A stretch of DNA of 30,166 nt from Bacillota bacterium (GCA_023415635.1 JAEZJV010000025.1:1-30166); one strand, 5' to 3'; shown: positions 14,627-22,556, numbered from the stretch's first letter. Notes: generated by a model from the sequence alone, not told the origin. Made by a program: numbers and translations.

Positions 14627-15955
14627 ATGGATGAATCATTTATAAAAAGAATACTTCCCCACAGTGCGGAAGCGGAGCAGTCCGTGATCGGTTCCATGAT
14701 AATGGATAAGGACGCCATTGTTTCGGCTTCTGAAATAATTGTCGGAACAGATTTTTATGAACAGCAATACAGCATTTTGTTTGATACCATGGTGGAACTC
14801 TATAATGAAGGGAAGCCTGTAGATCTGGTTACCTTACAGGATAGGCTGAGAGAAAAGGATGTACCTCCGCAGGTGTGCAGTCTTGAGTTCATACGTGATC
14901 TGGTTACTGCAGTTCCTACCTCTGCCAATGTTAAATATTATGCACAGATTGTAAAGGATAAAGCTGTATTACGCAGGCTGATCAAGGTGGCAGAGGAAAC
15001 AGCGAATGATTGTTATCTGGATAAAGAGAAGCTGGAGATTATTCTGGAGAAGACGGAAAAGCAGGTATTTGATATTGTACAGAACCGGGGAACCAAGGAA
15101 TTTTCGGATATAAAGGAAGTAGTACTGAGAACCATTGACAGCATAGAAGCAGCTGCTAAGAACCAGGGCAGTGTTACCGGTGTGGCGACCGGCTTTTATG
15201 ATTTGGATTATAAGACAGCAGGCTTTCAGCCGTCAGATCTTATTCTTATTGCGGCAAGACCCTCCATGGGTAAGACGGCCTTTGTTCTAAATATTGCAGA
15301 GTATGTTGCTCTAAAATCCAACGTGCCTACTGCGATTTTTAGCTTGGAAATGTCACAGGATCAACTGATCAAGCGTATTCTATCTATGAATTCCAGAGTA
15401 GATTCCCAGGCAATCAGAACCGGATCTCTGACTGGGGAGGATTGGGCCAGCCTCATGGAGAGCGCCAGAATTATCGGTAATTCCAATCTGGTCATAGACG
15501 ATACCTCAGCAATATCGGTCAGTGAGCTGCGGAGTAAATGCCGTAAGCTGAAGCTGGAGAAAAAGCTTGGACTGGTTATCATCGATTACCTGCAGCTGAT
15601 GTCAGGAAGTAAGAAATCGGAGTCCAGGCAGCAGGAGATATCAGAAATTTCCAGGTCGCTTAAATCCCTGGCCAGAGAGATCAATGTTCCGGTGGTAGCG
15701 CTTTCCCAGCTTAGCCGTGCGGTGGAACAGCGCCCGGATAAGCGTCCGATGCTTTCAGATCTTCGAGAGTCAGGTGCAATTGAGCAGGATGCTGATGTGG
15801 TCATGTTCATCTACCGAGATGATTATTACAACAGGGATACGGAGGAACCGGGAGTATCGGAGATCATTATCGGTAAACAAAGAAACGGCCCGGTGGGTAC
15901 CGTGAAACTCGCCTGGCAGGCTCAATACACTAAGTTTGCTAACCTGGAGCGTTAA
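14627..15955 (+). CDS. dnaB: Replicative DNA helicase DnaB (DnaC in Bacillus)
   Basis: A 442-residue hexameric helicase that unwinds DNA at the replication fork. The N-terminal helical domain (about 1-150, starting near LPHSAEAEQSVIGSMI) binds primase. The RecA-like C-terminal domain has Walker A AARPSMGKT (near 210), Walker B LVIIDYLQLM (near 315), and the SDLRESGAIEQDADVV motif. Length is normal and no intein is present. The start follows GAGGAGG at 54 bp after rplI. A terminator at 15978-16007 closes the gdpP-rplI-dnaB unit. Confidence 0.97.
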   Translation: MDESFIKRILPHSAEAEQSVIGSMIMDKDAIVSASEIIVGTDFYEQQYSILFDTMVELYNEGKPVDLVTLQDRLREKDVPPQVCSLEFIRDLVTAVPTSANVKYYAQIVKDKAVLRRLIKVAEETANDCYLDKEKLEIILEKTEKQVFDIVQNRGTKEFSDIKEVVLRTIDSIEAAAKNQGSVTGVATGFYDLDYKTAGFQPSDLILIAARPSMGKTAFVLNIAEYVALKSNVPTAIFSLEMSQDQLIKRILSMNSRVDSQAIRTGSLTGEDWASLMESARIIGNSNLVIDDTSAISVSELRSKCRKLKLEKKLGLVIIDYLQLMSGSKKSESRQQEISEISRSLKSLAREINVPVVALSQLSRAVEQRPDKRPMLSDLRESGAIEQDADVVMFIYRDDYYNRDTEEPGVSEIIIGKQRNGPVGTVKLAWQAQYTKFANLER

Positions 15956-15977
15956 TGACTCATATATACATAATATT

Positions 15978-16007
15978 AAGGGGGACTTAGAGTCCTCCTT
16001 ATTTATA
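15978..16007 (+). terminator. Terminator of gdpP-rplI-dnaB
   Basis: AAGGGGGAC (15978-15986) pairs with GTCCTCCTT (15992-16000) with one G-T pair and loop TTAGA, followed by ATTTATAT. It starts 22 bases after the dnaB stop. Confidence 0.8.
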
Positions 16008-16147
16008 TATAAAAACCTAAAGTTACTGCAAATATTTCCCGATCCAATATTGACATATAAGTAAGCATGCGATTACCTCTGGTGGTGTTTCTTCACGCTA
16101 ACCCAAAAGAAAATTCCCTTTTTTCGTAATGCTTTACCACAAACTGG

Positions 16148-16176
16148 TTGACAAATGATGTTTATATGATTACAAT
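16148..16176 (+). promoter_or_regulatory. Promoter for the MFS transporter
   Basis: TTGACA at 16148-16153 and TACAAT at 16171-16176, 17 bp apart, 47 bp before the gene. Confidence 0.7.
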
Positions 16177-16223
16177 TGAGACTTGACTTAAAAGCATGTG
16201 CTGGGAAATAGGAAAGAGAGGGA

Positions 16224-17498
16224 ATGTCTTTGGATACAAAACACGCTAAACTTAGTTACTTTGGTTTGCCAAGGAGCGTATATATCATCTTCTTTGCCAG
16301 GGTTGTAAACTCTATGGGCAATTTCGTACATCCGTTTTTGACCTTGTTACTTACCTCCAAGGTTGGAATGGGGGAGCAGACGGTCGGCCTATACCTCTTA
16401 TTATGCTCTGTGGTTCAGGTGCCGGGTTCCTTATGGGGAGGAAGGCTTGCCGATAAGATAGGCAGGAAGAAGGTCATGATCTGCTCCATGGGCTTAGCAG
16501 CACTTTGTCTGTTACCATGCGCTTTTCTGATTGATTCGGTAGCAGGATTTGAGTACATACCCTGGCTACTAATTTTATCTGCATTTCTGGGGAGCATGGC
16601 CGGACCGGCCAGCGGTGCCATGATGAATGACTTAACGCTTCCGGAGAACCGACAGGCGGCATACTCTCTCTTATACATGGGAATGAACGTCGGATTAGCT
16701 ATTGGTTCATTAATTGCAGGCTTTTTATTTAATCATTTTATTAAATTCCTATTCATCGGGGATGTAATAACCACATTACTATCCATTACACTTCTTATAC
16801 TGTTCATAAAAGAGACAAAGCCTGAGTCCTCTGATATGGAGCAGTTTACAGAAGAACGTTCGGGTGAAAAAGCAGAGCAGGGCGGCCTGATAAAAGTAAT
16901 GCTGAAACGACCCACCTTACTGGTCTTTGCAGTTTTTGACATGTTATTTGCTTTTATATATGCACAGACGAATTTTAGTCTTCCGTTGCAGAGCAGGCTG
17001 GTCTTTGGTGAGAAACTTGGTGCAAGCAATTATGGTATTTTTTGTATGATTAATTGTATTGAGGTAATTGGTTTCACAACGATTATAACTCTGCTTACCA
17101 GAAAAATTCGACCGATTTATAATGTCTCAATTGCAGGTATTTTCTATGTGGTTGGTTTCGGGATGCTGTTCTTTGTCAACGGCTTCTGGATGTTCATCCT
17201 GTCAACAGTCATATGGACAGTTGGGGAAATCATCAATGCTACCAACATTGGTGTCTATATCGCAAATCATTCCCCGGTTTCTCATCGCGGAAGATTTAAT
17301 TCTGTGATAAATATCATCTCCGGAACCGGTAGTGCGGTTTCACCTTACATCATGGGAGGATTTATCGTAGAAAGAGGTGTGACGAATGTATGGCCGATAA
17401 TCAGCATAATCTCATTGGTTGCATCAATTTCCATGCTGCTACTCGGCAATTATGAAAAACAAAGTAAGATGAAATCAGTAATGGAGAATGCAATGTAG
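16224..17498 (+). CDS. Major facilitator superfamily transporter
   Basis: A 424-residue membrane protein with about 12 hydrophobic segments. The MFS signature between segments 2 and 3 is GGRLADKIGRKKVM. A central charged loop (about 198-222, rich in Glu/Lys) divides the two halves, as in drug:H+ antiporters of the DHA1 type. Substrate cannot be read. The ATG at 16224 sits only one base from GAGAGGGA; a TTG two codons later (16230) has better spacing and could be the true start. It has its own promoter (16148-16176) and terminator (17520-17553), so it is monocistronic. Confidence 0.85.
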   Translation: MSLDTKHAKLSYFGLPRSVYIIFFARVVNSMGNFVHPFLTLLLTSKVGMGEQTVGLYLLLCSVVQVPGSLWGGRLADKIGRKKVMICSMGLAALCLLPCAFLIDSVAGFEYIPWLLILSAFLGSMAGPASGAMMNDLTLPENRQAAYSLLYMGMNVGLAIGSLIAGFLFNHFIKFLFIGDVITTLLSITLLILFIKETKPESSDMEQFTEERSGEKAEQGGLIKVMLKRPTLLVFAVFDMLFAFIYAQTNFSLPLQSRLVFGEKLGASNYGIFCMINCIEVIGFTTIITLLTRKIRPIYNVSIAGIFYVVGFGMLFFVNGFWMFILSTVIWTVGEIINATNIGVYIANHSPVSHRGRFNSVINIISGTGSAVSPYIMGGFIVERGVTNVWPIISIISLVASISMLLLGNYEKQSKMKSVMENAM

Positions 17499-17519
17499 AA
17501 TAACTTGAATATACTGTTG

Positions 17520-17553
17520 AAAAGGGGAGACTCCTTTAGAGTTTCCCCTTTTT
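17520..17553 (+). terminator. Terminator after the MFS gene
   Basis: AAAAGGGGAGACTC (17520-17533) pairs with GAGTTTCCCCTTTT (17539-17552) with one G-T pair and a CTTTA loop. The right arm ends in a T run. Confidence 0.88.
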
Positions 17554-17590
17554 GTGTCGATAAGATAAATGTAAAAATCAGGAAATTATC

Positions 17591-17618
17591 TTGCATTTGA
17601 GGACTGCTATGCTATAAT
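17591..17618 (+). promoter_or_regulatory. Promoter for the MerR-type gene
   Basis: TTGCAT at 17591-17596 and TATAAT at 17613-17618, spaced 16 bp, 43 bp before the start. Confidence 0.65.
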
Positions 17619-17661
17619 TGAAAAGTGGTAAATAATTACATAATACGGGAGGGGTAAACAA

Positions 17662-18408
17662 GTGGAGGAAGTTAGGTATATGATATCAGAGACTGCAAAA
17701 CGTGTCGGTGTAGAAGCCCATGTTCTCAGGTACTGGCAAAGACAGTTGGAACTACCGATTTCCCGAAACGAAATGGATCAGCGTTACTATAAAGATTCAG
17801 ATATTGAGCTCTTTATAAGGGTAAAGCATCTTATAAAAAATGGTTTCCAATTAAAGGCGATAAAGATGCTTCTATCTGATATAGATAAGGCGGATGTTCA
17901 GGAGGCATTATTACAGGAAACAATCAGACAGGATATTACTACAGCCAATTCGGCAATGACAGATCATAGTGCTTCGGAGTCATCAGCTACCGGACTGGAG
18001 CTGTCGATAAATAGTGAGGATGGGGAGGAGCAGATGCATTGCATGGAGGAAAATAAAGAAAATACCAATGAAACAAGCCTGATTATGGAACAGGCACATG
18101 ATTTGGAGGAAGAACAGGACACTAAGATAGATCGGTTCGGTGCTTTACTAAATCATATTATTCTATCTGCTCTTAAAGAGAATAATGATGTTCTTTCGAA
18201 GGAAATCAGCGGGAATGTAACTGAGGGAGTCATTAGGGAAATGAATTATCTGATGAGACTTCAGGAAGAGAAGGAGGAAGAGCGTTATCGTAAATTTGAT
18301 GCGACCCTGCGAGACTATCAGAAAAGCAGAATGATGGCAGCATCTTCTCTGGAAAAGCATAAAAGAAAAAAATCCAAATTCTTTACAAAGAACCGTGTAT
18401 ACATATAG
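17662..18408 (+). CDS. MerR-type helix-turn-helix protein with coiled-coil tail
   Basis: A 248-residue protein. Residues about 5-72 are a MerR-like winged helix: YMISETAKRVGVEAHVLRYW, then RYYKDSDIELFIRVKHLIKNGF. The middle (about 85-155) is acidic and low in complexity, and the end (about 195-248) is a charged coiled coil with a Lys/Arg-rich tip (HKRKKSKFF). No Cys-based metal site or effector domain is seen, so it is not a classical MerR sensor; the layout is closer to RacA-like or other structural DNA-binding proteins. I chose GTG 17662, which follows GGGAGGGG; an ATG at 17680 behind GGAGG is possible. It is monocistronic between its own promoter and terminator. Confidence 0.75.
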   Translation: MEEVRYMISETAKRVGVEAHVLRYWQRQLELPISRNEMDQRYYKDSDIELFIRVKHLIKNGFQLKAIKMLLSDIDKADVQEALLQETIRQDITTANSAMTDHSASESSATGLELSINSEDGEEQMHCMEENKENTNETSLIMEQAHDLEEEQDTKIDRFGALLNHIILSALKENNDVLSKEISGNVTEGVIREMNYLMRLQEEKEEERYRKFDATLRDYQKSRMMAASSLEKHKRKKSKFFTKNRVYI

Positions 18409-18415
18409 AAATTCT

Positions 18416-18464
18416 AAGAAGCTGATACAAAATAAATAATAGATTTATTTTGTATCAGCTTCTT
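18416..18464. terminator. Bidirectional terminator between convergent genes
   Basis: A perfect 22-bp stem (18416-18437 with 18443-18464, loop AATAG) separates the MerR-type gene from the minus-strand ferredoxin gene. The stem begins AAGAAGCTGATAC and its A/T-rich inner half gives T-rich tracts on both strands. Confidence 0.85.
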
Positions 18465-18477
18465 ATGTACTCATTAC

Positions 18478-18645
18478 TTATGCTGAAATTGCGCCTGTAG
18501 GGCATGTATCTTCACATGCTCCACAATCGATGCATGTATTGGGATCAATTTCATAATGGTTTGCTCCTTCGGAAATTGATCCGGTAGGGCAGGTATCAGC
18601 GCATGCGCTACAGCTGATGCAATCATCACTAATTGTATATGCCAT
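18478..18645 (-). CDS. 2[4Fe-4S] ferredoxin
   Basis: A 55-residue clostridial ferredoxin, a soluble low-potential electron carrier. Both clusters are complete: C9-x2-C12-x2-C15-x3-C19-P and C38-x2-C41-x2-C44-x3-C48-P. The start MAYTISDDC at 18645 follows AAGGAGG and is preferred to the ATG seven codons earlier, which overlaps no ribosome site. Length is that of the Clostridium pasteurianum ferredoxin family. Its own minus-strand promoter lies at 18680-18708. Confidence 0.95.
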   Translation of the reverse strand: MAYTISDDCISCSACADTCPTGSISEGANHYEIDPNTCIDCGACEDTCPTGAISA

Positions 18646-18679
18646 TGTAAACAACCTCCTTTTCATAGCAATCGATTAT

Positions 18680-18708
18680 ATTTTAATATATGTGATGCCA
18701 GAATGCAA
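18680..18708 (-). promoter_or_regulatory. Promoter for the ferredoxin gene
   Basis: On the minus strand, TTGCAT (18708-18703) and TAAAAT (18685-18680) are 17 bp apart, 34 bp before the ferredoxin ATG. Confidence 0.55.
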
Positions 18709-18850
18709 GATTAAATTATAGTATGAGATAAGAAATCGGAGGACGACATCAATGATAATAACGAAGCAGCTGTACTATCCTCACACACTAATTCACAGAG
18801 CAATATGGCCACAGCACTTAATCAGCCTGATAAGAGTTTGATTTACAGAC

Positions 18851-18879
18851 TTGACGTTGACAAAGGGATGGAATATAAT
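18851..18879 (+). promoter_or_regulatory. Promoter for the DUF1858 gene
   Basis: TTGACG at 18851-18856 and TATAAT at 18874-18879, spaced 17 bp. It predicts a leader of about 95 nt before the DUF1858 gene. The divergent gap 18646-18979 otherwise holds only the ferredoxin promoter and an unsupported short open frame. Confidence 0.65.
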
Positions 18880-18886
18880 AACGACA

Positions 18887-18948
18887 ATAGCTTCAGAAGC
18901 TATCCTAGTTGATTGATACTTTATAGAAAGCGCTGCTTTCTGTCTAGG
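18887..18948 (+). promoter_or_regulatory. Structured leader of the DUF1858 gene
   Basis: Right at the predicted transcript start, ATAGCTT-CAG-AAGCTAT (18887-18903) forms a 7-bp hairpin. It is followed by CCTAG (18904-18908) pairing with CTAGG (18944-18948) around an inner AGAAAGC-GCT-GCTTTCT hairpin. There is no T run, so it is not a terminator. The first palindrome could also be an operator. Confidence 0.45.
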
Positions 18949-18979
18949 TTGACAATATTATTATTAAGGAGGAATTATT

Positions 18980-19180
18980 ATGGCTAAGATTACAAAGGAC
19001 ATGACAATTGCGCAGGCAATCTCAGTTGATCAGAGCATCATTCCTGTGCTATTAGATATAGGTATGCACTGCCTCGGATGTCCATCTGCACAGGCTGAGA
19101 CCTTAGAAGAAGCTGCTATGGTTCATGGATTAGATCCTGAAGAGCTTATGGAGCGCATTTCTGCAGAAGTAGGTGAATAA
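18980..19180 (+). CDS. DUF1858 domain protein (small C-x2-C protein)
   Basis: A 66-residue protein that is almost entirely the DUF1858 domain (PF08984). It shows ITKDMTIAQAISVDQSIIPV, then DIGMHCLGCPSAQ with C31-x2-C34, then TLEEAAMVHGLD. The domain occurs alone in many anaerobes and as the N-terminal part of ScdA/YtfE-type iron-sulfur repair proteins, often beside redox genes. Its biochemical role is not established. AAGGAGG precedes the start. It has its own promoter and a strong terminator, so it is monocistronic, close to the ferredoxin gene. Confidence 0.88.
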   Translation: MAKITKDMTIAQAISVDQSIIPVLLDIGMHCLGCPSAQAETLEEAAMVHGLDPEELMERISAEVGE

Positions 19181-19188
19181 ATAAAACG

Positions 19189-19222
19189 AAGCGGGAGAAG
19201 GTATTGTTCTCCCGCTTTTTTT
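19189..19222 (+). terminator. Terminator of the DUF1858 gene
   Basis: AAGCGGGAGAA (19189-19199) pairs with TTCTCCCGCTT (19207-19217), followed by five T. It begins eight bases after the stop codon. Confidence 0.93.
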
Positions 19223-19224
19223 AT

Positions 19225-19275
19225 ACCCTATAAGGGTATTAACCCTATAAGGGTATTAACCCGATAAGGGTATTG
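19225..19275. repeat. Three 17-bp palindromic tandem repeats
   Basis: The unit ACCCTATAAGGGTATTA is present twice exactly (19225-19241, 19242-19258) and once with two changes (19259-19275). With the base before it, the first copy makes ATACCCT-ATA-AGGGTAT, a 7-bp-arm palindrome. The shape ATACCC-N5-GGGTAT resembles operators of CsoR/CstR-type repressors. They lie between the ends of two convergent genes, so an operator role is not obvious. Confidence 0.85.
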
Positions 19276-19295
19276 GATTTGTGATATGGGATTAC

Positions 19296-20069
19296 TTACA
19301 TTACAGAAAGTATCTGTAATGCGTGATCCTTTACGATAACCTCATAATGCTCATCAAAGTAAAAGGAGCTTGCATAGGTGGAACGCTCTACCTTACCGTA
19401 TTCAGAGATGATGTTGCATACCTTATTGAACTCCTCCGGTGTATGTCCGGAAATACTGATTACAAGATAGTAGATGGAATTCACAGGATTCTTGTATAGA
19501 GTATTGGTCCCGTTATAGGTTCCAACCATAATATAGGCCAATTGGGTAACTTCCTTCAAAGAGCGGAAGGAGTATATCTTGGTCAAATTTGCTGAAACGT
19601 GGACACCGGGTTTGGGAGACGTCTCACTTTCCGGAGCTTCTACAGTATCCAGAGCATCAACCTTGACGTTATCTTCTGCATCCTCGTTCAGTTCGTCCTC
19701 CATTTGATCAAAGCAATTTATAATTTCATCTGCGTAGGAATCCTCATCAGAATCCGGTTTTTCGTTATTCTCATGAACATTAAAGGAAGAGAACTTAGAA
19801 AACCGAGTATCTAATTCATCGGGGTCTTCAACTTTGGTAATTACCAGAATAAGACATTCAGTAGAAACGGGAATGGCTTCAATCATTAAAGGAATATCAT
19901 CAACCTCGAAACCGAATTCATAAAAAGCCTGTTGTATCATATCACGAAACAATGCTTTTGCCTTTTCTGTCCCATAAGCAAGCTCGCTTATTTTCAGCTC
20001 CCGGTCTATTAAATCACTTTTATTCAAGGTACATCTGATTTGATTGTCACTGATTTTTTCTATCTTCAT
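19296..20069 (-). CDS. mecA: Adaptor protein MecA
   Basis: A 257-residue MecA-family adaptor that delivers substrates to the ClpC unfoldase of the ClpCP protease. The N-terminal substrate-binding domain starts MKIEKISDNQIRCTLNKSDL and includes DMIQQAFYEFGFEVDD and LMIEAIPVSTECLILVITKV. An acidic linker follows (about 105-170), and then the C-terminal ClpC-binding domain (from about 175, IYSFRSLKEVTQLA...). Start at 20069 is behind AAAGGGGTG; the 19 codons upstream in the same frame have no ribosome site. The promoter is at 20143-20171. No clpC lies in the window. Confidence 0.9.
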   Translation of the reverse strand: MKIEKISDNQIRCTLNKSDLIDRELKISELAYGTEKAKALFRDMIQQAFYEFGFEVDDIPLMIEAIPVSTECLILVITKVEDPDELDTRFSKFSSFNVHENNEKPDSDEDSYADEIINCFDQMEDELNEDAEDNVKVDALDTVEAPESETSPKPGVHVSANLTKIYSFRSLKEVTQLAYIMVGTYNGTNTLYKNPVNSIYYLVISISGHTPEEFNKVCNIISEYGKVERSTYASSFYFDEHYEVIVKDHALQILSVM

Positions 20070-20142
20070 AAAGTACACCCCTTTCTGTACTAAACAGGAA
20101 CGATTCACGTACATACGGAAATCCATCCATCGGTGTAAAAAA

Positions 20143-20171
20143 AGTATAATTTAAATCACAGGCAAAGTCAA
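20143..20171 (-). promoter_or_regulatory. Promoter for mecA
   Basis: On the minus strand, TTGACT (20171-20166) and TATACT (20148-20143) are 17 bp apart, about 75 bp before the mecA start. Confidence 0.68.
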
Positions 20172-20294
20172 TATATCTTGTTATGAAATTTGTATGAATG
20201 ATTTCCTTAAATCAACACATTTTCTGACAATTGGAAGGGGCAAATCATACAAAATTTTAATAAAAATTCGTGATTTTAAACATGGATAAAAATG

Positions 20295-20323
20295 TTGATT
20301 TACTCCCAGTATCTGGTTATAAT
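20295..20323 (+). promoter_or_regulatory. Promoter for the kinase/pseudo-ATPase operon
   Basis: TTGATT at 20295-20300 and TATAAT at 20318-20323 with 17-bp spacing, 46 bp before the kinase start. With the mecA promoter it accounts for the 300-bp divergent gap 20070-20369, where nothing else is seen. Confidence 0.65.
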
Positions 20324-20369
20324 TAAAATATGACTTGGTTCTGTGTTTAAACTGATAGGAAAGGAGAGA

Positions 20370-21764
20370 ATGCAACAGGAAATCTGGTTTCAAAAATATC
20401 GAATTATACGACTTCTTGGCAGAGGAGGCACTGCCAAGGTTTATCTTGCCGAACACATCAAATTAAATTCTTTTCGTGCTATCAAATGTCTATCAAAAAA
20501 ACATCCCTTATATGAGCTACAAAGAAATGAAGCATTGTTGCTAAAAAACCTGAAACATTCCTGCATTCCTATAATTTATGATATTGAGGAGGATGAAGAA
20601 AGTTCCTATATTGTCGAACAATATCTTGAAGGAGACACCTTGAAGGAGCTGGTTGTGTCAAAAGGGCCGATCCGTGAGGAACTACTGATTCACTTCACCC
20701 TTCTTCTCTGCGATGTCATTGACTATCTTCATAACGCCGAAAGACCAATTTTGTATATTGATTTAAAACCAGAAAATATCATTGTACTGGGTAGTAGTCT
20801 GAAGCTGGTCGATTTTGGGAGTGCATGTTACAAGGATGAGCTGTTAGCTGATAATAAAATCTGTGGGACCAAAGGGTATGCCGCTCCGGAATTATATCAA
20901 CGCAAGGGTATTGATGATCGCTGTGAAATATACGGAATTGGTATGCTGATGTATTTTATGGCTACAGGACGGATGCTTCCCTCAAAGACAGCAGACTTCA
21001 ATAATATCGATCAGATAGGGCACTGCACTAGACAGTTAAAAAGTATTATCAATCATTGTCTCAAATTTCATCCTGCTCAGAGATATGCTACGGTAGAGCA
21101 ATTAAAAAAGCAATTATCAGCACTTCGGCAAAAAAGCCGGGGTACTATGGAACCAGGTCGGCTTTATACAATTGCGATAGCCGGGACGCAGCAAAGAGTG
21201 GGGGTTACACATTTGTCACTTCGTCTGTGCATCTACTTTCTCCAGACAGGCAGCAGCTGTCTGTATCAGGAGAAGAATCCCAGTGGGCATGTAAATCAAA
21301 TCAGAAATTGCTACGAGGAGGTTTGGGATAAGGATGGGATCTGCAAAATAGAAGGAATATCTATGGCTTCCCAGATTATACCCATGGAGATTGTGACAAA
21401 CTATCAGGTTACAGTAATTGATTTCGGTTGCCTTAGTAAAGATAACCTATCGGATTTTCTGAAGGCGGATCATAAGCTTTTATTACTAGGGGCAAAGGAT
21501 TGGGAGCTGCAGCCTTCGGAACAGATATTGAATATGACAGCAGAATACAATAATGTTACGTATTTATTTAACTTTCTGGATGGCAGACAGTTTCGTCATG
21601 TATGCCAAAGTATGGGTAAAAAAAGCTGCTATAGAATTCCGTATGAGCCGGACCCATATGCCAGGAATTTCGAAAACAACGGTTACGATTTCTTTCGTGA
21701 ACTGCTCGGCCTAAAGTGTAGATCAAGTATCCCGGAAAGGATAAGAAAGTTTAAGAGGGGGTAA
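20370..21764 (+). CDS. Ser/Thr protein kinase fused to a degenerate MinD/CpaE-like domain
   Basis: A 464-residue two-domain protein. Residues about 10-245 form a Hanks-type kinase: glycine loop LLGRGGTAKVYLAEH, ATP-binding K39 in RAIK, catalytic D131 in DLKPEN, DFG at D148, and GYAAPEL. The usual His-Arg before the catalytic Asp is Tyr-Ile, so the kinase is non-RD. From about 262 a second domain resembles MinD/CpaE P-loop proteins (IAIAGTQQRVGVTHLSLRL, then TVIDFG), but lacks the Walker Lys. No transmembrane or PASTA segments are seen, so it is soluble. The ATG at 20370 after AAAGGAG is preferred to an in-frame GTG at 20343. The next gene, three bases later, is a stand-alone version of the second domain. 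The target is unknown; no Tad/pilus genes are near. Confidence 0.85.
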   Translation: MQQEIWFQKYRIIRLLGRGGTAKVYLAEHIKLNSFRAIKCLSKKHPLYELQRNEALLLKNLKHSCIPIIYDIEEDEESSYIVEQYLEGDTLKELVVSKGPIREELLIHFTLLLCDVIDYLHNAERPILYIDLKPENIIVLGSSLKLVDFGSACYKDELLADNKICGTKGYAAPELYQRKGIDDRCEIYGIGMLMYFMATGRMLPSKTADFNNIDQIGHCTRQLKSIINHCLKFHPAQRYATVEQLKKQLSALRQKSRGTMEPGRLYTIAIAGTQQRVGVTHLSLRLCIYFLQTGSSCLYQEKNPSGHVNQIRNCYEEVWDKDGICKIEGISMASQIIPMEIVTNYQVTVIDFGCLSKDNLSDFLKADHKLLLLGAKDWELQPSEQILNMTAEYNNVTYLFNFLDGRQFRHVCQSMGKKSCYRIPYEPDPYARNFENNGYDFFRELLGLKCRSSIPERIRKFKRG

Positions 21765-21767
21765 ATC

Positions 21768-22397
21768 ATGAAGCATAAGCCTATGCTCTTCAGAAAAATG
21801 GAGACAGAAGGCAGTGGAAGAGCTCGGGAGATAATCGGCCTGGTCGGAACCCGTGCAGGTATTGGGGTGACCTATACCGGCATGCTGCTGGCTTTCTATC
21901 TCGGCAATGAGCTTGGAAGAAGGACAGCATTTGTGGAATACTGCAACCATAAGGATATGGAGTTAATCCAGAGGGTGTACGAATGGAGCGATGAGGATGG
22001 CATATCCTTTCATTTTCGCAATATCACCTGTTACAAGAATGTAAATTCTAAGCAGCTGGCTGATATTCAGGGAGAGAATTATGAGTACATCATTATAGAC
22101 TTTGGTTCCGATTTTGTGGATATCCAGGAAGAGTTCCTTCGATGCAGTCTGAAGGCTGTAATAGCCGGACACTCCGAATGGGATATTTTAAAGCTGCTTT
22201 CTTTTTTCGGCAGCCATGAGATGCTTCGTTGCAGTGAAACCTGGAATTATCTCATACCGTTGGCTGAAGACAGATTGGTGACAAGACTAAAGAAAGAAAC
22301 ACATCATAGGATTTGGGCAATTCCATATACGGAGGAACCCACACGCCCTAACCGCAATACCAAGCAATTTTGTAAAGACTTGCTCCGACTGGCATGA
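21768..22397 (+). CDS. Degenerate MinD/CpaE-like P-loop protein
   Basis: A 209-residue protein with the strand-loop-helix IIGLVGTRAGIGVTYTGMLL near residue 22, where the deviant Walker A motif would be, and YIIIDFGSD as a Walker-B-like strand near 105. The signature Lys of GKT is Val here and the first Lys is Arg, so ATP hydrolysis is doubtful. The pattern G-T-x4-G-V-T is shared with the C-terminal domain of the preceding kinase gene, as is a late segment ending IPYEP/IPYTEEP, so the two are paralogous. It starts three bases after the kinase stop behind AGAGGGGG, implying coupled translation. I infer that the pair forms one complex or a kinase-substrate unit; this is not shown by sequence. 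Confidence 0.72.
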   Translation: MKHKPMLFRKMETEGSGRAREIIGLVGTRAGIGVTYTGMLLAFYLGNELGRRTAFVEYCNHKDMELIQRVYEWSDEDGISFHFRNITCYKNVNSKQLADIQGENYEYIIIDFGSDFVDIQEEFLRCSLKAVIAGHSEWDILKLLSFFGSHEMLRCSETWNYLIPLAEDRLVTRLKKETHHRIWAIPYTEEPTRPNRNTKQFCKDLLRLA

Positions 22398-22556
22398 GGA
22401 AAGGCAAACACAGGCACCGATTCAGGAACGGAAGTATAACATATCACAAATGACCTTCTTATCCATGAGAAAATTCAGCTATCTGTCCTGCCTTACTTAA
22501 ATATTTCTAAGGAGCTCTGCAAAAAAACATGAGACAGACATCGGATTACCCGGTCA

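Noticed and set aside
18727..18914. Open frame and a 29-codon ORF (18752-18841) upstream of the DUF1858 gene
   Set aside because: The longer frame lacks a credible start, is polar and low in complexity, and the DUF1858 promoter lies within it. The short ORF has a fair GGAGGA site but no recognisable product.
19225..19275. CRISPR or origin iterons
   Set aside because: Only three 17-bp units with no spacers and no replication or cas gene nearby.
20370..22397. Tad/Flp pilus locus
   Set aside because: The CpaE-like domains are degenerate and no CpaF, TadB, TadC or pilin gene is present.
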